Source: Gossypium raimondii (lineage: Eukaryota > Streptophyta > Magnoliopsida > Malvales > Malvaceae). From it: a DNA stretch of 64,000 nt. Shown here piece after piece: positions 47,005-59,470 of this stretch. The DNA lies in assembly GCF_025698545.1 (NCBI RefSeq), contig NC_068573.1, positions 6,453,001 to 6,517,000 on the forward strand. The letters run 5' to 3'. Made by a program: the position numbers and the translations under genes. The notes under the pieces were generated by a model. That model saw only the letters and a list, made by a program, of their open reading frames with translations, was not told where the DNA came from and ran no database searches. The stretch's first letter is position 1, and every line of letters starts with the position of its first letter.

Positions 47005-47260
47005 ATTTTTATAAGTGAAACCATTAGTGTTCTTGTTAAATTATTTAATAGTGTTATAAAAGAATATGAAATAAATTAAAGATAAATTTAAAAAAACTTC
47101 AACTACTTCAAAATAATTAAAATAAAAGTATTTGAATTTTGTAATTGATATGCCACGTTAACGTTATTGCGTTTTAAATTTAATAATATATTTTTTTCCT
47201 CATAAAAGTAAACTAAAAAAATCTAACTTTCTAGAAATTAATATATATTAAAATAAATAC

Positions 47261-47614
47261 TAATAATGATACAAAGGTTATCGACAGGTTAAGCTTGAAT
47301 CTGATAACGCTCTGTTAGTAGAATTAATGTTAGCCGGTAATTCTATTGTTAGTCATAATGTAAAATTACGGGCTATTCATAAGCTGTTACATAGGAATTG
47401 GAAGGTTCGTATCCATCACATTTCCATAACTCATAATGAAGTTGCAAATTTTATGGCCAAACATGTTATAAGATTCACAAGTGTCTAGGTGTTCTCCATA
47501 CCTCCTCAAGTTGTGCGGGGTTTAATTCAAAAAGATATTTGGGGCTTTTGATTTTATATTTTTCATTGTAATCGCCTAGCGTTGTTCTTGTTTACCAAAT
47601 AATAATGATACAAA
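47261..47614 (+). mobile_element. 5'-truncated L1-type LINE with 15-bp TSD
   Basis: A 324-bp insert (47276-47599) is bounded by a perfect 15-bp duplication taataatgatacaaa (47261-47275, 47600-47614). The plus strand encodes the end of a LINE RNase H domain: QVKLESDNALLVELM, LRAIHKLLHRNWKVRIHHIS, THNEVANFMAKHV, then a stop. This is the typical product of abortive target-primed reverse transcription. The tail is only a short A-rich end (taccaaa). Confidence 0.9.
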
Positions 47615-47692
47615 ATAATTTTTTTTTATTTTAATCTTTTGTTTCACATATCATTCTCGTCTTCTTCTTATTGTCTAATCTATCATCCTCGT

Positions 47693-47800
47693 GACCATCT
47701 TCAATTAACACTAGACTTTTGATGGAACTAATTTCTTCGTAGTTATAAATTTCCTAAACAAATATAAAATTATAGCATTAAATAATAAGAATCTTCTAAA
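47693..47800 (+). repeat. direct repeat (left copy) flanking a gypsy LTR block
   Basis: The sequence 'gaccatcttc', then 'acttttgatggaa' and 'ttcctaaacaaatata', is repeated at 49346-49455 in the same orientation with roughly ten percent differences over about 107 bp. The two copies bracket the 50-bp minisatellite and the LTR at 48009. Confidence 0.8.
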
Positions 47801-47838
47801 CAAATCTTCGTCGTGATAACGAGGATTGAGTTCCAGGC

Positions 47839-48008
47839 CACGTCGTGACTAGGAACCCCGTCGTCATGATGAGGGTGGGACAATTTGCCACGTCGTGACG
47901 AGGAACCCCGTCGCCAAGATGAGGTCGGGACAGTTTGTCACGTTGTGACAAGGAACCCCATCATCACGACGAGGTCAGGACAATATGTCACGTCGTGACG
48001 AGAAACCC
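47839..48008. repeat. 50-bp GC-rich minisatellite, about 3.4 copies
   Basis: Unit starts (cacgtcgtgac) are at 47839, 47889, 47939 and 47989, exactly 50 bp apart. Each unit has 'gaggaaccccgtcg', then 'gatgaggtcgggacaattt'. The CpG-rich units show C-to-T and G-to-A variation. It ends at the TGTAACAAC terminus of the next LTR. Confidence 0.95.
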
Positions 48009-49340
48009 TGTAACAACTCATTTTTCAATAGTGTCGGATATAGTGATTTCGAGATCACAATTCTGGCGCGTGAGTCTGTATATATTAGTAATTAATATTT
48101 AAGAGTGAAATATAGTATTATGGTGAATTTTGATTGGATAAATTTTATTAATTGGTTAGTTAGTCAAGGTACAAATGGTGCATACCGAAAGTCAGTGGTT
48201 TTGAAAACGGAGGTGTCGGAACCACTTTTTCATAAGCCGAACCATAAATATTTAAATTAAATATTTACGCAGTTGTTGTATTAATGAATTGAAGCCTGGT
48301 CCAGAATTTTCAATGGTTTGATAGTTAATTAATGAAAAAAGACTAAGGGTGAGTTTAGATGGGCGGTGCGTTTATCTGCAGTTAGTGTAAAAATAGGGGT
48401 GGTAGTGAGATTAGATACTGTAGCGATACTGTAGCGTGAGACAAAAAGTAAGCTAAACGCATCACACCGCACCCAATCACCCATCCAAACCCACCCTAAA
48501 TCATAAAAGTGGTAAAAGTTCAATTGCTATGAATTTTTAATTAACCGAAGGACCAATTTAACAATTAGACCTTCTTTTGCATGTCAAACGGTGGTGGAAT
48601 CGATTTGTTATCCACCAACTTTGTTAATTGAGTTTAATATTAGTTAAACATGTTTAATTAAATAAACTATGATTAATTAATTTTTAATTAAAGATATATT
48701 AAATTAAAGAAAGAGATAAGATAACACCTAATTTTTTCCTTCTTTTACTCATCTTCTTGGCGAAGCAAAAAAAAAAAAAAAAGGTCTTGGAGCTTTGGAC
48801 GTTTGGTCATTTTAAATTTGTTTCCTATAATTTTTATATTTTTGATATTGTTGCAATTTGGTTTATCTAGCTCATATCTCTTTTCAAAACTGTTAAAGAT
48901 TTATATAGTTTTCATTCATGTTAATTGAAGTTTTTGAATGTTTATGGTAGAATGGTAGATTTTGAAGCTTAGAAATGAAATAAGATTAAATTGTTAAGTA
49001 AATTTTGTTAATTTGAGTTGGTGGATTAAATTGTGAATATCTTGAAACGATATGAAATTTTGTAAATTGTGATAATAGGAGGCTGTATATGAATATAATT
49101 GAAGTGGGTTTAAGATTTGGAGTTCAAATTCGGAAGATATGATAAGTTCGATTTTAGGGACTAAATTGAATAAAATGCAAAAATTTAGGAGCATCCAAAA
49201 ATTAAATTGAGCTGATATATGTTTATAATTGGATGAAATAAGATGGTTGAAATTGATGAATTGAATAATTGTATAGATCGGAATTGGATCAAATCATAAT
49301 TAATCAAGGAAAAGACAAATTTGTTGATTAGTCCTTAGAG
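48009..49340 (+). repeat. Ty3/gypsy LTR, probably partial
   Basis: It begins TGTAACAACTCATTTTTC and runs through 'gatttcgagatcacaatt', 'gggactaaattgaataaaatg' (49157) and other landmarks shared with the LTR at 19997-23009. The far end is not reached before the 49346 direct repeat, so the copy is truncated. It contains a 150-bp MITE at 48347-48496 and a poly(A) run near 48765-48782. Confidence 0.65.
48344..48499. mobile_element. Tourist-like (PIF/Harbinger) MITE
   Basis: The 150-bp element (48347-48496) has imperfect terminal inverted repeats (GGGTGAGTTTAGATGGGCG, versus right-end complement GGGTGGGTTTGGATGGGTG) and a 3-bp TAA duplication on each side (48344-48346, 48497-48499). The same LTR at 20158 reads 'aaggactaaatcgtaaaa' without interruption, which gives the empty site. 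Confidence 0.9.
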
Positions 49341-49345
49341 AATTG

Positions 49346-49455
49346 ACCATCTTCGATCAACACTGAACTTTTGATGGAATTAATTTATTCGTAGTTACAA
49401 ATTTCCTAAACAAATATATAAAATTGTAGCAATAAATTATAAGAATTTAATGTTC
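49346..49455 (+). repeat. direct repeat (right copy)
   Basis: This is the partner of 47693-47800. Together they suggest a local duplication or two fragments of one dispersed repeat brought together around the LTR. Confidence 0.75.
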
Positions 49456-50902
49456 TAAATTGAGGTTTTTATAAAATTATAATTATAACAGTAATAGTAA
49501 TTAGAAAAAAGAAACGTAAAGTATAACTAAAATTAATAAGAACGTACAATTATAAGGTGAAGCTTTCACACTAAACAATAAAATGATGGGGAAAGTGAAT
49601 ATAGGTAAGTTTAAAATATATTTTAGTATAATAAACTAAATAAGGATGATGAAAAAAATACCATAATTTAACTCCACCATTGATTAAAATGATCTTTCAT
49701 CTCGTTGGAGATAATATCATTTGAATATGACTTGAAATTTCCTCTTCGGAAAACAACTACTTTAATCCTCCATAATGAAAGTGTTGCATGCATTTTGTTC
49801 TCGGCAATAAAAATTATTTATTCAAAAGCATGTTTAAAATACAAACACAATGCAAACCAAGAACCTGATATAGGAAGTCCCTCGAACAAACAAACACAAA
49901 TAAAAAAGAAAAATGGGTAAAAACTCAACACCAAAAAATCAATTATGATGATTGAGTGTCAGCTAGATTGACATCGCTGTTGTTGCAATAACAAGGAAGA
50001 CGTGGGTTTAAGTATGATTAAATGAGTTTTACCTCTGATTTAAGGGTAATGGGAATTTATGGGTAGTTTAGGTATTTTATCACAAAACATCAAATATTTT
50101 AGAATATCTTTTGATTTTATTGTATATATTAAAAAAGAGCACGAATAAAATCTAAAATCAAACTCTAAAATTTTTTTCTCTTTTCCATCTCTAGAGCCAT
50201 TTGCCTTTTATGCCCATTTGCCTAGCGGTAGTTACTACCTTCGGGCTTGCTACCATCGCCTTTTCCTCCTCTCACCAACCCTCTTTTCCTATTTTCTTTT
50301 CTTTCACTCCAAGTGTCTTCCCTTTTGTCAATTTGCAGATATGTTTTGATACATGCACGGATTGGGTGAAATTTATTAAATTTCATTCACTGAAGCTGTC
50401 AATTTTCAAGTTTGGGAAATCAGCCGACTTGCGATGACTTTTTGGATGGAATCCATGCATTTCTTGATTTAGATGTCTTCATAGAGTTCAAAAATCTATC
50501 TATTAGCTTTGAAATGTACAGTGAATCACTTAATTTTGATTTTGGGAGCTCAAGTTATGATTGTTTTAGTGAAGACTGCGCGAGTAGAATTTCTTGACGG
50601 GATTATGATGGAAATTACGAGTTTCTGGCTTTTAATTTGAGTTTCCTATTTGGTTCGATTTTTAGGCTTAATTTTTATTATATATGAGCCAATATTTTAT
50701 TTCTTATATTTTATTATTTTATTATTCTAAATTCTGGATATTGTTTAAGTATTTTAAGTTGTTTAGGAGTTTTTGTTTCTTAGTCAAAGAAAAAGTTTAG
50801 TTTAAAACTACTTATTATTTAGGTTAATTAGAATTTCAATATACTTTAGAGTTTTATTTGGATGTACTTAGCTAGCTTATATAAAGGCTTCTTCATTGTT
50901 CA
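49456..50902. other. unclassified intergenic DNA
   Basis: No recognisable gene is present. Short frames at 50201-50437 and 50412-50597 show no known domain. A C/T-rich stretch at about 50160-50300 is more GC-rich than its surroundings and could be a gene fragment, but I cannot name it. Confidence 0.35.
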
Positions 50903-52108
50903 TGTCACACCCCAAAAACGACAAATCCAAAAAGGTAAGGTATGTATGTAGACTATTTTGGCATTGTGGTAGTATAAACTTATAAACTACCACCCTGCTG
51001 ACTTGCTGGTGAGTTAGAGTATTGGCGCATACTAACGTTATAGTATCTGCCCGTTAGCGGTACCTAAAGATTTAGTTACAGTATATCTTCAAGTGAAGAA
51101 AGATTACGCCTAAGGAAGAGTACGCCTTAGAGTATTGGCTAAGCATGAATAGCCTATCAAGTGTATGAGAAAGTTGTAGGAGACTTAATTATCTTTAAGA
51201 CCATGCCATACGCAAGTCACCACAAAGGTATAGTATGTTCGGGTTGCATAAGCATTGTTCAAGTTAGTTTTTGTAATGGGATTAGTCGAGATTCAATTGG
51301 ATTGATTTGACCTTCCTCATAACTAGTCAACAGTAAAGTAGATCTTCACCGGATTTTCTTTTAACTGCCTCTAAATTTGGCAGGGAAATCAAGGGGATAT
51401 ATTTATTGAAAGAATGGGGACATTCTAGATGGTTTTTCTTTCTGCTCAACATTCAAGTTCTTTCTAACCTACATGTTCTCTTCTTCTTCGTTAAAATAGA
51501 GCTAAGACCTCGTTTAACTAATGGATGATTCAACCTTCTATTAAGTCTCATAGCCTTGTATGTTACGATTGTTGAGGAGTAAGGATGTTAAAATGTGTGA
51601 GAACAGTAAGGTGTGAGTGAAAGGCCCTACATGGGGGTCGCACATAGTTCAAACGTCAGTAAACTATCTATAAATGGGGATTATAATGGAAATTACATGA
51701 TCTTGTAAGCAGTTGTTACTGTTGGATTGGGAAGGACAATCGAAATAGAAGCTCTAGGTCGAGATAAAAGTAGGTCTCTGGTGAGTCTCTAAAACCGACT
51801 TCTGCATCATAAAGGTAGGTTTCTAGTGAGTCTCTAGAACCAACTTCTGCATCATATTTTATGGTGATTCTTTGTACGGTCGATGTTCATATAGATGCGC
51901 ATATCTTCTTGAAGAGTTGTTGTTGTTGTTGTTGTTATTGTTGTGTGTATGTGAAGTCTATGCAAATGTGCCCAACATGTTATTTTTGTTGTACCCACGA
52001 GTCTGCATTAGCTCATTCTGATCAACAACTTCTTTCGACATCCCAACGGTGCCTTCGAACCAATCACTCGAATATCACTTGGTTCGAACCAACAGCTTGG
52101 ATACCACT
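50903..52108. repeat. LTR-like start and retroelement internal DNA
   Basis: TGTCACACCCCAAAAACG at 50903 resembles a gypsy LTR terminus. A 45-bp tandem duplication lies at about 51770-51860 (gtaggt[ct]tct[ag]gtgagtctct units). Near 52080-52108 minus-strand sequence (TGGTATCCAAGCTG) abuts the LTR at 52109 and looks like a primer-binding site, so at least the right part is internal DNA of that minus-strand element. A CTT/GTT-rich run lies at about 51918-51945. Confidence 0.45.
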
Positions 52109-52749
52109 TGTCAGGGGGCTAGACCTTTCGTCTCGCAATCTATGTGGCCTTAGGAGATAGGAGATCCGTTTGCTCCAAACTCGTCTAAGTCAGCCTTTAC
52201 GCCCAAAAGTGAAGATTCTTTTAGAACTCCTCTAAGGCGCCAATTTGCATAGCGGAAGCGATTGTGCCAAAAAAAGCTATAAATGAACAACAGGAAGCCA
52301 AAGAAAGAACGCACACAAAGTGTTTGAGTAAATGCTCAAAGAATTCTATTACTTTTAAGTATTCAACTTACAATAGATGAGTACAAAAGAGGGGGAGGCT
52401 CTCTATTTATAGTTGAGCTCCCCCAAAACTGATGGTCAAGATACATTTACATCGACGGACGAGATTAACCATACCCCTTGATTTTAGGGATTTACAAGAT
52501 ATGCCATATCAAATCTAATCTAATCTTTACAAGATATAATTGCCTTAATCTTCTAAGATTAGTTACCAAATTATCTTAAGTTGCCATATCTTCATTATCG
52601 GGCCAACCGGGCTTTAATCTGATAGGCTTCTCCAACAGTTCTTTAAATCGAGCCAGTTCTCGTGGCTAAATGTTCCCCATCTAATCAATAGACCTCCATG
52701 GGGCGCATCTTGTGCCATGATCACGGGATTTGCACTTTGGCCCGTGACA
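52109..52749 (-). repeat. LTR (641 bp) with adjacent primer-binding site
   Basis: The plus-strand view is TGTCAGGGGGC...GGCCCGTGACA, with TGTCA/TGACA inverted ends. On the minus strand a TATA-like CTATAAATAGAG lies at 52403-52414, and the downstream end is followed after two bases by TGGTATCCAAGC, a tRNA-Met-like primer site. It is therefore a 5' LTR with a short internal remnant. No partner LTR was found. Confidence 0.65.
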
Positions 52750-53032
52750 CTAATACATATCTAAAAATAGTTTATTAACCATTTTGGCCCTTTGGATCAT
52801 TGCAATTTAAGTCCCCCAAGTTTTTAGTCAATTAAAATCTATAGCGACTGAGCTTTACAATTTTGTCTCTAACCCTTAATTAATCATAATTTCGGCTAAA
52901 TTGTCTAACAAAATTTCGATTCATCTATATATTAACTCTATAAATATCTCTATTTAATATTTACGGACTCAATTTACGGAAACAAGATCTTGAAACCGTA
53001 ATTTTTTATACCACTAGAAATTAAGTTGTTAC
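52750..53032 (-). repeat. gypsy LTR 5' fragment
   Basis: The right end reads ...'aagttgttaca' (TGTAACAACTTAATTTC on the minus strand), followed inward by 'ttacggactcaatttacgg' and 'gaaaccgtaattttttata'. These match, in reverse, the starts of the LTRs at 19997 and 48009. Confidence 0.6.
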
Positions 53033-54511
53033 AACAATTATAGTATAAGATAAATTATAAATCATAATATACATAATATAATATTACATAATATAATAAT
53101 TATATATATATACTATAGCAATTTGAGGTTATAATAAAAGGAAACAATTCTTATGTGGCATATCTAAAATTGTCATTTAGCACGCTAATTATTTGCCACG
53201 TGTTTTTATTGATTAAAATTTAAAATGAATATTATTTCAATTTAATTTCCTTATAAAAATATATCAACAATGAACACTCATTCATATAACAAGGATCATA
53301 TATGTCAATAATCTTTGTTATAATTAATTAAATTGTAGGTTATAAATATATATATATATATATATATTTATACACATAATCTAATTTAATATTTTCTTAA
53401 TTTTAAGTCATTACATATGATTGTTAATATCCAATCTAAGAAAATATAAATATTTGTTTGAAGTCTCTAAAATTTAAATTTTGCTCATTCATTCATGCAA
53501 TTATTTTTAAAATTATTGAAAATATATATTTCTTTCTTTAATAGAAAAGTGAAAAATTGAAATAGTATAGATTAATTTATTAATTTAGTTACCAATTGTG
53601 TTTTCTTTTTCTTTTCTATACATCTTTCCGTCATGTAATTTTGTTTAGTAACTTAATTTACATCGTTTTCCTCCTCTTTAAATTTCTAAATTATATTCTA
53701 ATATTTTTAAGAGTAAAGTTGAAATCATAATTAGGAGTAGTATCAAATCATTCGAGTTTTTTTAAATATTATTATTATTATTTAATTTATATATATTATA
53801 ATTTAAATTACCATCATCATAAAATTAAATATTTATATTATTTTTACTTTTTCAATAATAGTATTTATAAAATGTTATAAATTTTGTACCATTTTTAATA
53901 ATTTAATATAATATATTTTAATTAATACACATAATTAACCCATGCATGTACGAAAAAAGTTAGTTATAACAATAAATTTGTATAAAAGTAAAATTGATTA
54001 CTATATTGGAAATACAAAATTATAGCTTATGAAACAACAAGATTATTTAAATCTATCTAATTTGTCCCATCTGAATCCAAAAACATCGAAATTATTTGAA
54101 TCTATACCTTGTTCGATCTTGATCTAATCCAAGAAAATAAATTAGAAAAGGTTTAGGTCGAAAAAATCTAAACTTAAAAATTTAAATAAAAATTATAAAT
54201 AATCTAAATCTAAGAACCCGCTGGAAGCCATTCTCTAACACAAGTCGGACAAAATATTTTTATTTTATTAATTAGTTATATTTTTAAAATTCATTTTTAA
54301 ATATTGATTAATTAATTATGTAAAAAGAATCCCATCAGAAATCTAAACTGTAATTTCTCCAAGCTCCCTTCTATTCCCATCACCACAACCATCCTTTGGA
54401 CCCATAAATCTAAAATCTCCCAATTCTTTATCTGTAGGGTTCCGTTCTTAGCTTCAAATTCGCAAATTTAGATCTCAACCACTCAAATCACTGAAAAAAC
54501 AACCCAGCAAA
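53033..54511 (+). other. AT-rich upstream region of the V-ATPase subunit d gene
   Basis: No gene is seen. A (TA)n run lies at about 53344-53368. The pyrimidine-rich stretch at about 54350-54500 (including 'ttctccaagctcccttctat') is likely the 5' untranslated leader. Confidence 0.5.
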
Positions 54512-57121
54512 ATGTACGGATTCGAAGCTATGACGTTCAACATCCACGGCGGTTACCTGGAAGCGATCGTGAGAGGTCACCGGGCCGGTCTCTTAACCGC
54601 CGCCGATTACAACAATCTCTGCCAATGCGAGACCCTTGACGATATCAAGATGCACCTCTCCGCCACCGAATACGGTCCTTACCTCCAAAATGGTACATTT
54701 CTCAATTCCTTCCAATCTTCATGGCCTTTTCAACTTCGAATCTACTAAGTAATGCATTGATTTTTTATTGGATTGAATCTAAACTGATTCAATTATAATT
54801 TTATAGATTTAATTTGAAGCATATATTGTTGATTTTTTAATTGATAGAGGATCTGCTCTCTCTCTCTCTTTTTTAATAATTTGATTATGCCACTTGTTGA
54901 TGCTTTGCAGAACCTTCACCATTGCATACGACTACTATTGTGGAGAAATGCACTCTTAAGCTCGTTGATGAGTATAAGCATATGCTATGCCAGGCTACCG
55001 AGCCATTGTCCACCTTCTTAGAGTATATCACGTATGTAAAGATTTGTCCTTTTTGTTTCTTTGTTTGAATTTATTGAGACATATTTAATATGGCCATGCA
55101 TTTGATTTATTTCGGTATTATGATCTACCTTTGATTTAATTGCTTATTGGCAATGGCAGCTTTCTGTGTGAATTAGGTTGTTTTATAAAATGTTAGGTGT
55201 TAATTCAGTAGCATCAAAGTGCTGGTGGTTCTGAAGTGGAAGTATTAATTGTGCCCATCCGTACACTGCCATGAGGTTTTGTTATTTGCTTTGAAGTTAG
55301 AGGGGGGTTGTTTGTTTCCCTCATCTCTTGATCTGGTTAATCCGTATTAGGCTCAGGTGGAACATAGCTGCCCAAATGGTTGGGCTGCTTCAATATGTCT
55401 CCTGGGATGTATCTAGAACTCTGTTTAGATGTTGTGGAGATGCAGTTTTATTAACGGGTCCTTTTGGTAGTGACAACCAGCGAAAAATTAACATTTTGAC
55501 CGCTTCATTCAGATATGGTCACATGATAGACAATGTTGTCTTGATTGTTACTGGAACCTTGCATGAGAGAGATGTTCAAGAGCTTTTGGAGAAATGCCAT
55601 CCTTTGGGCATGTTTGATAGGTAATGTAACCCCTACAGAGAGACTGGATTATTATTATTATTATTATTATTATTGTTATTATGCTCACTTTTCTTTTTCA
55701 CTGCTTCAGCATTGCAACCCTGGCAGTTGCTCAGAACATGCGTGAACTCTATAGATTGGTTCTCGTTGACACTCCACTGGCTCCATACTTTTCTGAATGT
55801 ATTACATCTGAGGTACATGGTTCTAACAACTTCTCTAATAATGTTTCACCAAATTTGATTGTCTGCCCGTCTGGCTCTCTCTCTGTATAAGCATCCATGT
55901 CAGACTGTTGCCAACCCTGCTGAAGGAGTATTCTGTTTGTTGAATGTTATCATTTCTATGACTTCGATTTTTGGAGTCATTTGCCTTTTTTCTCTCCTAG
56001 GACCTTGATGACATGAACATTGAAATTATGAGGAACACTCTCTACAAAGCATACCTTGAAGATTTTTACAAGTTTTGTCAGGTACGGTCATTTTTCTTTT
56101 TTGAATATATCAGGTAAGGTTCTAAGTACAGAAGAAAGATGGCATTTTATATTTGGCAATGCAGATTATTCTTATTTTGGACCTCCTTCTAACTTCAATG
56201 TGCTTTTTCCTATAGAAACTAGGCGGTGCAACTGCAGAGATAATGTCTGACCTCTTAGCCTTTGAAGCTGATAGGAGAGCTGTCAATATTACAATTAACA
56301 GGTATTGTTACTTATAGAAATCATTTACTTCCTAAAGTTTTTTAGTTTTACCCTCAATATTTTCTTACCAAGGATTTTCTAATAAACATGTTTGGTCTTG
56401 TTTACTTTTTGCAGCATTGGAACTGAACTTACTCGTGATGATCGTAGGAAATTATACTCTAATTTCGGTCTGCTGTATGTTCTTTCTCCCAGGCCTGATC
56501 GTACCATTTTTACTTTTTGGTATAAGATAATTGTGGAGTGTCTTCTCTGACAATGCTGCTTCATGTTAAACAGTTATCCTTATGGTCACGAGGAACTTGC
56601 TGTCTGCGAAGATATTGACCAGGTGTGTTTTACACGTTATGCTTGCTTAAATGAAGTTACTCGTAGTTCTTAGTCTTTTGCTTGGATTGCTTCTAGGTTC
56701 GTGGTGCAATGGAAAAATATCCTCCCTATCAATCGATTTTCTCTAAATTATCATATGGAGAAAGTCAAATGCTTGACAAAGCATTTTACGAGGAGGAAGT
56801 GAAAAGGCTTTGCTTAGCTTTCGAGCAACAGGTTTGTACTGGCTACCGTGGTCATCAATTCTTTTTATAACAGTTATCTAGTTTTCGTGAAGTGAAAATA
56901 TCCCCCCCACTTCTTTTCATGCATGAAATAAGGTCATTTAGTTTTCTCTGACTTGTTTTCTTGGACAATGACCTCCCCCCCCCCTGCAGTTCCATTACGG
57001 TGTTTTCTTTGCATACATGAGATTAAGGGAGCAGGAGATAAGGAACCTGATGTGGATCTCTGAATGTGTGGCTCAAAACCAAAAGTCTAGGGTTCATGAC
57101 AGTGTGGTCTTTATATTTTAA
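54512..57121 (+). CDS. VHA-d: V-type proton ATPase subunit d (VHA-d)
   Basis: Ten exons give 351 aa, the usual length for plant subunit d: 54512-54692, 54911-55031, 55513-55620, 55710-55812, 56001-56081, 56216-56301, 56415-56474, 56574-56622, 56697-56831 and 56990-57121 (1056 nt, GT-AG throughout). The protein starts [20 protein letters not shown] and has [55 protein letters not shown] and [16 protein letters not shown]. It ends [20 protein letters not shown] and [10 protein letters not shown]. Subunit d caps the membrane c-ring and couples it to the central rotor stalk of the vacuolar/endomembrane proton pump. No frame damage is seen. Intron 3 holds a (TTA)n microsatellite, and intron 9 ends in a C-run before the acceptor. 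Frames read from intron 2 are not real. Confidence 0.97.
55649..55682. repeat. (TTA)n microsatellite in intron 3
   Basis: About eleven TTA/TTG units lie between exons 3 and 4 of the V-ATPase gene. Confidence 0.95.
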
Positions 57122-59020
57122 ATGATCCATCTGACCACCGAGCCGAATTCGGTTAGGAATAATGAATGGTAATGTCTTTTACTTGATCAGCTGTACATTG
57201 TCTGTCCTCCCTCAAATTCTCCACCCATATTTTCATTTAAGTGGTGTGTTTAGCCGCTCTTTATCCCAACAATTTGTGTGCTGAGGAATAAATCCCTTCA
57301 TATATTATTATATGTTTTCTTTGTTAATTGAGGATATATATGTTGTGTTCTTGAGCTTATTTTCAATCTTTTATTGGAGGAATTTCCAGGAAATTTCCCC
57401 CTCTACTATTGAGTTTCTAATTTTCAATTTTGTTATTTTGCTCTCTTTTTTCTTTCCTTAAAATGTAATAGTATGCTATTGTTTCATGAGCATTTTTACA
57501 TTTTGAATGTCAAGGAAGAACACATATGACATGCATATTGTGTGTAGGTGCATTTTGTTTATTTTGTATATAAATAAATTATTAAATAGGTTAAAATTTT
57601 AAGCATGAATATGAGAGAAGGTCATGGATATTAAATGCTTCATGTTGGTGTCGATTTCGTATCATATTTAAATTATCAGATCTTTTGTATCATGTTTAAA
57701 AGTATAAAATTTTGTTCTAAAACACTATAAAAGTTGTTCTGATTTTCTTTTCCTTTTGAATTTGAATTGTTCGTATATACTATCAAATTGAGTTTTTATT
57801 TGGAAATTTTGGTAACTTATTTGTTTGCAAAAAATAATAGTTCGATTATTGTAATTATTTTTAATCAAATTGAGTTGCCATGAATTTAGTTGATTTTTCT
57901 TAACAGGTTTAATTCTCTCACGATGTATGAATTAAATGCTATACATTGAATGGGTATATATATATTTTTTGAACAATTTCATTACATATTTTAATCATAT
58001 TTGTTTTTTTAATACAATGTTTAGAATTACTTATAGTCTTTTTCAATCCATAAATAGGAAGACAATATATTTAAGCACACTCAATTTACATCCTCTTATA
58101 TAATCATCCTAAATTCAAATTTCAACAATTTCGGGTGTAGGAATTGAAAGGAGAGATCATAATGAGTAAAAAATTACGGAAAAGAATTCTTTTATAAATT
58201 ACTTTAGCACCAATAATGAACTCCACAGTATAAATTTAATGCAATAAGAGAAACATTCCTTTTATCAAAACCATGCTACCCTTAATAAAAATTACAAAAT
58301 ACATTAATTTAATATAATAGCAGATTTATAACTTCGTCTCATGTTTTAGATAATATTAGCAACTACAACTAAGAGAGTTATATTAAAAAGAAGTAAACAT
58401 GACAGGCGAAAGAATACAATACTTTTTATCAATAAAGTTACAACAATATATAATAAAATATTAGCAAAGGTGGAGTTTCATTGTCAATATATGATATACA
58501 TATTTTATATTTTCATATAAACATTTTTATCATAATTTATTATTCATACTTGAAATTTTCAGTTCAACAAAGAAATTTCTGAAACACTCACTATGTGGAT
58601 GGACAAATATATTTATGAAAAACTGATATACAAACAAATCCTATCATGTATGTATTTTTTTTAGATTTTTATGAAAATGTAAAAGATAAAAACACTATCA
58701 TGGTAATATTTATTATTATTTTAAAAAATAATAAATTTTTTATAATTTTTCTACTAAATTGTGATTCGATGGACGACAATAATTCAATTAAACACTTAAT
58801 AAATTAAATTATTAAACATCTATGCTGCATATAAAAAATTATGTAAAAATATATTTATTAAAATTTATATAAAAATTTAGATTTGGATAAAATTGAAGAC
58901 TTAAAATCATAATATTTAATGTTCAAATTTTATTATGAATTATTTTATTTATTTTATATAAAATATTTTTTAAAAACCTCCTCCATGGTAATATAACATA
59001 GGTTTATGGTAAAAATATCA
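57122..59020. other. 3' flank and AT-rich intergenic DNA
   Basis: The first few hundred bases are presumably the 3' untranslated region of VHA-d ('tattattatatgttttc' near 57305 is AT-rich but not diagnostic). The rest is AT-rich with no recognised element. Confidence 0.45.
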
Positions 59021-59470
59021 TAGAGGTCCTTGTATTATGAATTGGATTGTAATTTGCCTCTTATATTCAAAAATTGGGAAAATTAGCCCATGTACATTAG
59101 GAAAAAGTAAAACTAATCATTCTATTAAAAATTACCATTAAATGATAACATGGAAGGTAATATTGAAGGCAAAATTAATTTTTATTTGAAAATAAAACAT
59201 AAAATCCAATGTAGTAGAAGTACTATGAAGGTCTCTATACTAGGAGTCGGATTGCATTTTGGACCATCTACTAAAAAGTGAGCAAATCGGTCCATATATA
59301 TTAGATCAAATAGAAAATTAGTCATTCTATTAAAAATTTCATCCATTTCTACTGTTAAATGTTAATGTGATTAGCAGAGCAATCAGAAAATGATATGTGG
59401 AGTGTCATGTACATCTCATGCTAACGTGACAATTCTTAGACAAATTTTAAAAGTCCTAAAATTAAATAAA
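59021..59470. mobile_element. two diverged half-copies of a non-coding repeat family
   Basis: Bases about 59025-59165 and 59225-59400 repeat each other ('aggtccttgtattatgaattgg' type start; 'attctattaaaaatt' landmark). The second continues into 'catgtacatctcatgctaacgtg', which in reverse matches the centre of the element in the last intron of the F-box gene (about 62990-63060). Ends are not resolved. Confidence 0.55.

Noticed and set aside
52076..52095. 'ggttcgaacc' as a tRNA T-arm
   Set aside because: No acceptor or anticodon arms could be formed around it; it lies in retroelement internal DNA.
55328..55624. 98-codon frame starting in intron 2 of VHA-d
   Set aside because: It reads through the acceptor at 55512; only the part from 55513 is real coding sequence of exon 3.
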